A stretch of DNA of 10,518 nucleotides from Anaerolineae bacterium. Lineage in GTDB: Bacteria; Chloroflexota; Anaerolineae; UBA4142. This document shows, piece after piece, positions 6,555 to 10,518 of the stretch; the first letter of the stretch is position 1; the number at the start of each line of letters is the position of its first letter. Location of the stretch: contig DAIDTM010000127.1 in the NCBI GenBank assembly GCA_027457205.1, positions 1 to 10,518 on the forward strand. Direction: 5' to 3'. The notes under the pieces were generated by a model. The model was not told where the DNA came from. It worked only from the letters and a program-made list of their open reading frames with translations, and searched no databases. The position numbers and the translations under genes are program-made.

Positions 6555-6679
6555 TTCACCTCCAACAGCCGTGCTTCTTACGGCGCAACCACGTCACGTT
6601 GCCATCCTCGCTCCGCTGTAATCCCACGCCGCCTTCGCACGCCGCAGGTGAATTGGGGAGGACATGTTGACATGTACGG
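6555..6679 (-). pseudogene. Asp-box (BNR) repeat remnant between lipoproteins 1 and 2
   Basis: On the - strand, one frame from about 6654 reads SPAACEGGVGLQRS and then the Asp-box SEDGNVTW, continues for ten unrelated residues (LRRKKHGCWR) and stops in the TGA at 6558-6556, inside the translation start region of lipoprotein 1. Bases 6589-6654 match 7444-7509 at 63 of 66 positions. There is no start codon and only one repeat, so this is a fragment. Just upstream of it, a frame overlapping the end of lipoprotein 2 reads TVTVHVNMSSP, resembling the last strand of lipoprotein 3 (VTVFVKYAPG). That may be the tail of a deleted paralog. Confidence 0.6.
6589..6654 (-). repeat. 66-bp direct repeat, copy 1
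   Basis: This is identical to 7444-7509 except at three positions (6601, 6607, 6652). On the - strand it encodes the Asp-box segment ending in SEDGNVTW. The similarity stops abruptly right after the TGG codon on one side, as expected at a recombination or deletion junction. Confidence 0.85.
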
Positions 6680-7168
6680 TCACGGTCCCAGTGCGCTTGG
6701 GCAATTCCAAACGTTAATCATGACGCCTGGACGCATCCAATAGTCAGCGAATGCCCCACTGTCATAAAACTGGGCTTGTGCGAAAGTAAAAAAGCCATTT
6801 GGATAGCCAGACGCTAAATCCTTCGATATGAGGATGTCCATCTCTATCGTCTTGGATTCGCCTGGTTTGAGCTCTAGATGCGTTAGATCGGGACTCGAAA
6901 GCTTATCATCCGACCAACGTACTGGCTTGCCATCTGATGAGGTGATGATGTCAAAAACCGGTTCGCCGTTGGTATCAACCGTCCAAATCCTGTTGCCACG
7001 GTTCGTTGCCGTCGCGCGGAGGTGAACCGTATCCCCTGGCTGTGCACAACTCGTACTCGCCCACATCTGTACTTCTATGCCATCTACAAAACTGCTGGTG
7101 CTTTTCGGCCCGTAGCAACCAGACAGCAAAGTTGTGAGGACAACTACAGCCATTATCTTCCGCCACAT
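6680..7168 (-). CDS. BsuPI-like lipoprotein, paralog 2
   Basis: This encodes 162 aa. The ATG (7168-7166) has GGAGG (7180-7176) 7 nt upstream. The signal peptide ends in lipobox L-S-G-C18. The domain (about 30-156) carries the array's shared core: EVQMWAST, LRATATNRGN (50-59), VFDI, RWSDDKL (84-90), PDLTHLELKPGESKTIEMD (93-111) and RPGVMINVW (146-154). C41 and C156 match the C48/C158 pair of paralog 1, a candidate disulfide closing the sandwich. The DGKALTSD segment of the other two is altered to DDKLSSPD, making this the most divergent core. It is flanked on both sides by Asp-box gene fragments rather than intact genes. The function is unknown; an extracytoplasmic binding role is inference. 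Confidence 0.82.
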   Translation of the reverse strand: MWRKIMAVVVLTTLLSGCYGPKSTSSFVDGIEVQMWASTSCAQPGDTVHLRATATNRGNRIWTVDTNGEPVFDIITSSDGKPVRWSDDKLSSPDLTHLELKPGESKTIEMDILISKDLASGYPNGFFTFAQAQFYDSGAFADYWMRPGVMINVWNCPSALGP

Positions 7169-7180
7169 ACTTCTTCCTCC

Positions 7181-7556
7181 TCACCTTGCGACCACTGAAA
7201 TGCAGTTGGTCGCCCCGGTGGGCGCAGCAGTCCAAGTCACTCCACCATCTAGCGACACCAATACGCCACCACCATCCGCCCCAAACAGCCGGTCTTCCCA
7301 CGCTGGATCGCGCGCCAAGTCATTGAGGCCAACTCCATAGTTAAGAATCGTCCAACTCGCATTACCGTCCACGGATTGCCCTACACGATACAGAACCTGG
7401 GCACCCGTCGTCACTAGCACCTTGAACTCTAACTGAGCGGCTGCCACGTCACGTTTCCATCTTCGCTCCGCTGTAATCCCACGCCGCCTTCGCACGCCGC
7501 AGGTGAGTTGACGGAATCAGCCAGCACGACCCGCTTCGCGGAATTGAGCGTACCAT
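7181..7556 (-). pseudogene. Frameshifted fragment of an Asp-box/BNR-repeat secreted protein
   Basis: Two - strand frames join into one Asp-box protein fragment. The first, from about 7556 to a TAG at 7431-7429, reads GDGTLNSAKRVVLADSVNSP and then GGVGLQRS-EDGNVTW. The second is open from 7495 to a TGA at 7183-7181 and holds QSVDGNASW and VSLDGGVTW. The three S-x-D-G-x-x-(T/S)-W motifs are the Asp-box (BNR) consensus, typical of secreted beta-propellers such as sialidases and YCF48/sortilin-like proteins. The change of frame lies between about 7445 and 7429. With three blades' worth of motif, no signal peptide and an internal frame break, it cannot form a propeller. The final stop is 12 nt before the start of lipoprotein 2, overlapping its leader. 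ATG translation of the second half alone (104 aa, from 7495) is possible but unlikely to be functional. Confidence 0.65.
7444..7509 (-). repeat. 66-bp direct repeat, copy 2
   Basis: This is the partner of 6589-6654, 855 bp away, in the same orientation. The unit between the two copies is essentially one lipoprotein gene plus one Asp-box fragment, consistent with tandem duplication by unequal crossover. Confidence 0.85.
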
Positions 7557-7558
7557 CC

Positions 7559-7593
7559 CCAAAACAACCGCAGCACTTCCAGTCGAGTGCTGC
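7559..7593 (-). terminator. Candidate intrinsic terminator after lipoprotein 3 (- strand)
   Basis: On the - strand, GCAGCACT (7593-7586) pairs perfectly with AGTGCTGC (7577-7570) around an 8-nt loop, then GGTTGTTTTGG follows. It lies 33 nt after the lipoprotein 3 stop and before the Asp-box remnant. If active, it separates the cytochrome-lipoprotein 3 transcript from the rest of the array. Confidence 0.5.
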
Positions 7594-7625
7594 GCTTGAT
7601 TCTCAAAGTCGAGCTACTGATTTCC

Positions 7626-8105
7626 TTACGGCAATGCTCCGCCGGGAGCATACTTTACAAACACGGTCACGCCGGGAACTAGTCCCCCTCCTCCATAGCG
7701 GAAGTCAGCATAAGCCAGAATGACGTCGCAACACTTAGCGACATAGTCCATTTCGATGGCCTTGGATTCGCCCGGTTTGAGTTCGAGGTGTGTCAAGTCG
7801 GACGTTAACGCTTTGCCATCCGACCAACGCGTTGTTTTACTTTGAACATAGATCACAATATCCAGAACGGGCAGGTCTTTGAGGTCAACCGAAAAGGTCT
7901 TGGCAGTCTTGTTGGTTACCGTAGCGCGAAACTTGACCGTTTCACCTGGTTGGACAAGATTATCGCTAGCCCACATATCAACTACTACTGCTTGCCCTCC
8001 AAGGTTGACCCCGCTCGACGATGCCACCGGGTTGGGGATATGGAAACCGCACCCCACCAACCCCAGTGCTATGGTGAGCATCGGTAGGATGATCTGTCTT
8101 CGCAT
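7626..8105 (-). CDS. BsuPI-like lipoprotein, paralog 3 (next to the cytochrome)
   Basis: This encodes 159 aa. I chose the ATG at 8105-8103: GGAGG (8114-8110) is 4 nt upstream and the protein then begins with a lipoprotein signal (MRRQIILPMLTIALGLVGC, lipobox L-V-G-C19). The longer open frame to 8258 runs into the cytochrome gene and is rejected. The core (about 40-150) shares VDMWASDN, FRATVTNK (59-66), DLKDLPVLDI, RWSDGKALTSDLTHLELK (93-110), PGESKAIEMD and PGVTVFV (144-150) with the two paralogs. It lacks the outer Cys pair of paralogs 1 and 2 but has an adjacent pair, C125-C126. It starts 35 bp after the cytochrome stop, same strand, so one transcript is likely, and both products are predicted lipoproteins. 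A hairpin with a U-rich tail follows it. Confidence 0.85.
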   Translation of the reverse strand: MRRQIILPMLTIALGLVGCGFHIPNPVASSSGVNLGGQAVVVDMWASDNLVQPGETVKFRATVTNKTAKTFSVDLKDLPVLDIVIYVQSKTTRWSDGKALTSDLTHLELKPGESKAIEMDYVAKCCDVILAYADFRYGGGGLVPGVTVFVKYAPGGALP

Positions 8106-8140
8106 CACGCCTCCACTCCACATCGGCTGTCCCATTACAA

Positions 8141-9940
8141 TTATTTGACGTCTACTTGCGCGGTTGCCAGCGTTACAGGAATGTTTGGCACACTGGCATA
8201 GTAACCGAGGAAGCGCGCGGTCTCGGCTGAATTGTACTGCTTTAAATTCTGCGCCCACCGATAGCCAATCGATTGATACAACAATTCGGCGGTCAGCGTG
8301 AAAGGTCCCTTCGCCGCGCCAACGTCAATGGTATAATGCACCGCGTCGCTGCCGCCCACGAAATTCGCGTCACCTGCCGCCTCTCCCACTACCTGAATGT
8401 CTTTCGTCGCCTTGGTCTTGTCGAATCCCGCCGGCAACAACCGATCATCCTTGAGGTATTTGGCGCCGCGCAGCAGCGTCGTCGTCACCTTGTTTTCCGT
8501 GTCACCCATGATCGCCTCGTAGATTTGCACCTGATCGGGCGAGGTGATCTCAGTGAAATACGGCTCGAACTTGGTGGGGTCGGCGTCGTTGACATTGCCG
8601 ACGATCATTCCATCGGGCTTGACCGCGCCGGACTCGAAAACGACGCGACCATTTCCATCGCGCACGACGACGTGCAGCCAGGCGCGCCGCGAGGGAAAGC
8701 CGGTCGGGAATTTGTGCCCCGCAAGATTCTGGACGGTCACCTTCGCGGCAAGTTTCGTCCCGGTCAGCGTCGTATCGCTCAGCGCCAGCGTTGCCACGCG
8801 CGTCTTGTAGTAATCGTTCATCCGCGCGATCTTCGCGTCGAACTGATCGCTTGAAGCCGTCACGCCCAAGTCTTGACCAAACGTCCGGAACAGGTTGACG
8901 ATGTACGTGTTGCCGCCAACAAAGACATGTTGGAAGAACGGTGAACGCGGATCGCCGCCGGTCACAGAGAGTTTGACGCCGCCTTGCGCCAACGGCATGT
9001 GGCAATCTTGGCAAACCTGCTTGCCATTGTAATCGCTGTTCTGCCATTCCAGGTACGGCATCTGCTCCGGAAATTGCCCGGCAACCTGACCGGTGGCATC
9101 GACAAAGGGAGTATACAGCGTGTGGCATGTCGCGCACAATTCGGCTTGCTTGGTCTGCGCGCCCTGTGTCGGTACGAAACCGCTGGACGCTTTCATAATC
9201 GTCGCCTGCGCGTCGGCGATCGAAAAGGGACCGTAGACCGAGCGGTTACCAGCTGGCGTGCTGGTATCGATCACAAAGCCGGCGTCAAAACTGCCGGGTT
9301 GTCCCAAACCGGTATCGCGGATCTGGTGGCACAGCGTGCACGAGACGCCATCGAGCGCGAGAGCGTGCTGCGAATTGCTCGGATTGAGGAATCCATCGCC
9401 GAAAAGTTTGCCCTTGCCGCCGGCAGTGTTGACCGTGTAGCGCGCCATCGGCGTGTGGCATTTGGAGCACGTGTCTTCGATCACGCTTTGAAGCGCCGGA
9501 TTGCTCAACACCTCGCCGCGCACCGATGCCTGAAAGTACGGATCGCGCGCGGCGTTCGCCATCATCGTCGCGCGCCACGCGGCGTCGATTGAAACGTTCG
9601 CGCCGGCAGAATCGGTCATCGCGGTATGGCAAATGGCGCAAAGACCGGAACCGGCAAACAAGTTGTTGCTTTCCGTCGGCAGCGACTGCCCGGCAAACTT
9701 GGCTGGCTGAACTGTGGGCACAGGCGCGCCGGTCGGCGGCGCGTTCGGCGCGGGCGCGCTCGTCGGCGGCACAGTCGGAGCGGACACAGTTGCCGGCGCG
9801 CTCGCCGGCAACACGGATGCTGTCGTCGGCACACTGGTCGGCGGCGCGATGGTAGGCATCGGGCTTGGGGATGCCGACGGCGCGCTTGCGCATGCCGCCA
9901 ACAGGACGAGCAAGAATGACCACAGCGCAACTCGTTTCAT
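8141..9940 (-). CDS. Five-heme c-type cytochrome lipoprotein
   Basis: This encodes 599 aa. The ATG (9940-9938) follows GGAGG (9951-9947) at 6 nt. An open frame to 10060 exists but crosses the leader hairpins. The signal peptide ends in lipobox L-A-A-C17. A Pro/Ser/Thr/Ala linker of about 65 residues (18-82) projects the folded part from the membrane. Five CXXCH heme sites follow: C101-AIC-H105, C158-SKC-H162, C201-TLC-H205, C269-ATC-H273 and C310-QDC-H314. The C-terminal half (about 340-590) is heme-free and beta-rich, with AGHKFPTGFPSRRAWLH (407-423) and YLKDDRLLP (495-503), motifs seen in multiheme cytochromes of the c554/hydroxylamine-oxidoreductase-like group. H409 and H338 are candidate distal ligands. 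The expected role is electron transfer outside the cytoplasmic membrane; the redox partner is unknown, and no oxidase, quinol module or cytochrome-maturation gene is in view. Expression probably depends on the structured leader at 9967-10132. Confidence 0.92.
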   Translation of the reverse strand: MKRVALWSFLLVLLAACASAPSASPSPMPTIAPPTSVPTTASVLPASAPATVSAPTVPPTSAPAPNAPPTGAPVPTVQPAKFAGQSLPTESNNLFAGSGLCAICHTAMTDSAGANVSIDAAWRATMMANAARDPYFQASVRGEVLSNPALQSVIEDTCSKCHTPMARYTVNTAGGKGKLFGDGFLNPSNSQHALALDGVSCTLCHQIRDTGLGQPGSFDAGFVIDTSTPAGNRSVYGPFSIADAQATIMKASSGFVPTQGAQTKQAELCATCHTLYTPFVDATGQVAGQFPEQMPYLEWQNSDYNGKQVCQDCHMPLAQGGVKLSVTGGDPRSPFFQHVFVGGNTYIVNLFRTFGQDLGVTASSDQFDAKIARMNDYYKTRVATLALSDTTLTGTKLAAKVTVQNLAGHKFPTGFPSRRAWLHVVVRDGNGRVVFESGAVKPDGMIVGNVNDADPTKFEPYFTEITSPDQVQIYEAIMGDTENKVTTTLLRGAKYLKDDRLLPAGFDKTKATKDIQVVGEAAGDANFVGGSDAVHYTIDVGAAKGPFTLTAELLYQSIGYRWAQNLKQYNSAETARFLGYYASVPNIPVTLATAQVDVK

Positions 9941-9966
9941 GACAACCCTCCTCAGGAAATTGAGTT

Positions 9967-10132
9967 CGCCCAACCTCGCGCACGCAAAAGCAAGCCGCGG
10001 GAGGTTGGCGAAAATAAAAATCGCCTGTTCCGGCGACAACCCAGAACAGGCAAACAACACAGCACTTGGCGCGCCGAACCCATCCGCCCGTCATCGGCGC
10101 GCGCGTTGCCCACGAACACCATGGGCGACGCT
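9967..10132 (-). promoter_or_regulatory. Structured 5' leader of the cytochrome gene (riboswitch/attenuator candidate)
   Basis: Reading the - strand from the likely start (about 10132) to the gene, four stem-loops occur in order. Stem 1 is GCGT/ACGC plus GCCCA/TGGGC (about 10131-10103). Stem 2 is GCGCGCCGA/TCGGCGCGC (arms 10102-10094 and 10077-10069). Stem 3 is GCCTGTTC/GAACAGGC (arms 10051-10044 and 10030-10023) followed by a U-rich run. Stem 4 is CGCCAACCTC/GAGGTTGGGCG (arms 10010-10001 and 9977-9967, one bulged C). The CAACCTCC portion of stem 4 can instead pair with GGAGGGTTG (9951-9943), which is the ribosome binding site. I recognise no known riboswitch core, so the ligand is unknown. 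Confidence 0.55.
10011..10051 (-). terminator. Intrinsic terminator inside the cytochrome leader (- strand)
   Basis: On the - strand, GCCTGTTC (10051-10044) pairs perfectly with GAACAGGC (10030-10023) across a 13-nt loop, followed directly by GATTTTTATTTT. This is the most canonical terminator in the window. It sits between the cytochrome's promoter and its start codon, so it should act as a conditional attenuator unless a second promoter lies closer to the gene. Confidence 0.7.
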
Positions 10133-10138
10133 GGGAAT

Positions 10139-10168
10139 ATTATACCACAGCCATTTCAACTTACACAA
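10139..10168 (-). promoter_or_regulatory. Extended -10 promoter for the cytochrome operon (- strand)
   Basis: On the - strand, TGTGGTATAAT (10149-10139) has TGG directly before a perfect TATAAT (10144-10139). The best -35, TTGTGT (10168-10163), is weak at an 18-bp spacer, as is usual for extended -10 promoters. The start would be near 10132, giving a leader of about 190 nt. Confidence 0.6.
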
Positions 10169-10179
10169 GCCATTTCGAT

Positions 10180-10208
10180 TTGACTCTCTCCCGAATTGAT
10201 GCTATAAT
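10180..10208 (+). promoter_or_regulatory. Consensus sigma-70 promoter for rho
   Basis: TTGACT (10180-10185) and TATAAT (10203-10208) are separated by exactly 17 bp, one mismatch from full consensus. Transcription would start near 10215, leaving a leader of about 165 nt before rho. It is divergent from the cytochrome promoter, with only 11 bp between the two -35 boxes. Confidence 0.7.
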
Positions 10209-10287
10209 TCAGGCAGTTGATTATCTCCCATTGCATTGCCTCTCGACGTTTGCCTCATTCCGTTGATCTGGCTCTCCTTCCTTTCTG

Positions 10288-10374
10288 ATGCAACAGATGG
10301 ATCCGGAGTTTGATTTGGAAACCTGCCTACCGAACGTGAACGACGCGTCCGGTACGCCGCGCCGTTCGCACTAA
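10288..10374 (+). CDS. Possible 28-aa leader ORF upstream of rho
   Basis: An ATG at 10288 opens 28 codons (beginning MQQMDPEFDLETCLPNV) to TAA 10372-10374. It ends 3 nt before the rho ATG and lies in the same frame. There is no SD before it (CCTTCCTTTCTG), so translation is uncertain. E. coli rho is known to be autoregulated through its leader, which also encodes a short peptide (rhoL). An equivalent role here is inference from position only. Confidence 0.3.
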   Translation: MQQMDPEFDLETCLPNVNDASGTPRRSH

Positions 10375-10377
10375 CGC

Positions 10378-10518
10378 ATGGAGTCCCTCGTGGTAGACAC
10401 CCTCAATTACTCTGAACTGGACAAGAAAACCCTCGCCGATCTACGCGACATCGCCAAAGAGCAGTCGATCAGCGGCTATACGCGCTTGAAGAAAACCGAT
10501 CTCATCTTTCGCTTGCTG
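10378..10518 (+). CDS. rho: Transcription termination factor Rho, N-terminal part (partial)
   Basis: Forty-seven codons run to the window edge. Residues about 18-47 match the Rho N-terminal (SAP-like helical) domain: T-LADLRDIAKE (18-28), ISGYTRLKKTDLIFRLL (31-47). In Rho this domain precedes the RNA-binding OSB fold and the RecA-like ATPase of a hexameric helicase that ends transcription. The later parts are outside the window, and Rho_N domains also occur in other proteins. The start is ambiguous. ATG 10378 has no SD. GTG 10390 has GGAG (10380-10383) at 6 nt and gives a protein starting VDTLNYSEL. I list the longer form. A consensus promoter lies at 10180-10208, and a short in-frame ORF precedes the gene. 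Confidence 0.75.
   Translation, partial: MESLVVDTLNYSELDKKTLADLRDIAKEQSISGYTRLKKTDLIFRLL

Noticed and set aside
7508..7723. 71-codon + strand frame between lipoproteins 2 and 3
   Set aside because: It overlaps the lipoprotein 3 C-terminus and the - strand terminator, and is Ser/Arg-rich with no SD or motif.
8273..8854. 193-codon + strand frame opposite the cytochrome
   Set aside because: Shadow of the cytochrome C-terminal domain; no family features.
9941..10060. N-terminal extension of the cytochrome by 40 codons
   Set aside because: It would place coding through the terminator and stem 4 and bury the lipoprotein signal; ATG 9940 has a proper SD and lipobox.
9941..10132. c-di-GMP-I (GEMM) riboswitch in the cytochrome leader
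   Set aside because: The characteristic conserved GEMM core segments are not visible on the - strand; only generic stems and a terminator are.
1..10518. CRISPR array, tRNA/rRNA genes, insertion sequence or transposase
   Set aside because: I found no regularly spaced repeats, no tRNA-like cloverleaf, and no transposase or terminal inverted repeats. The only long repeat is the two-copy 66-bp Asp-box segment.

Overview
The window looks like a chromosomal segment of a GC-rich bacterium, most plausibly a Chloroflexota (Anaerolineae-like) member. This is inference from style, not a database result: secreted proteins with long Pro/Ser/Thr/Ala linkers after a lipobox, Asp-box (BNR) repeat proteins, a zinc-ribbon membrane protein, and a Rho protein whose N-terminal domain ends in a GY-x-x-L-x-K-x-D-LIFRLL type motif. 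Housekeeping genes (lon, the ATPase, the cytochrome) have strongly GC-biased third positions. The small secreted proteins on both sides are visibly more AT-rich, as expected for accessory genes.

Layout. On the + strand: the last 30 codons of a folC-like gene (1-92); two tandem paralogous membrane-anchored proteins of unknown function (131-727 and 854-1396) with a possible small ORF or frameshifted tail between them; a hairpin-rich spacer; lon with its own promoter (1585-4041); a small zinc-ribbon membrane protein (4098-4487); a 14-bp perfect terminator-like hairpin; and an AlbA_2/GHKL-ATPase/winged-helix regulator (4542-5957). On the - strand, read right to left: a five-heme c-type cytochrome lipoprotein (9940-8141), then three paralogous BsuPI-like lipoproteins (8105-7626, 7168-6680, 6554-6060). 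The two gaps between the lipoproteins contain degenerate pieces of an Asp-box repeat gene that share a 66-bp near-identical repeat. At the right edge, on the + strand, the start of rho (10378 to the end) has a consensus sigma-70 promoter.

How the parts may work together. Cytochrome and lipoprotein 3 are 35 bp apart and probably co-transcribed. All four - strand products are predicted to be lipid-anchored on the outer face of a membrane. The array looks like repeated duplication and decay of a lipoprotein plus Asp-box unit. The most interesting non-coding signal is the roughly 190-nt cytochrome leader. An extended -10 promoter is followed by two stem-loops, an intrinsic terminator with a U-rich tail, and a last hairpin whose one arm can alternatively pair with the ribosome binding site. 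That is the architecture of a riboswitch or attenuator, but I do not recognise a known class. The rho leader carries a 28-codon ORF that ends 3 nt before the rho ATG, in the same frame.
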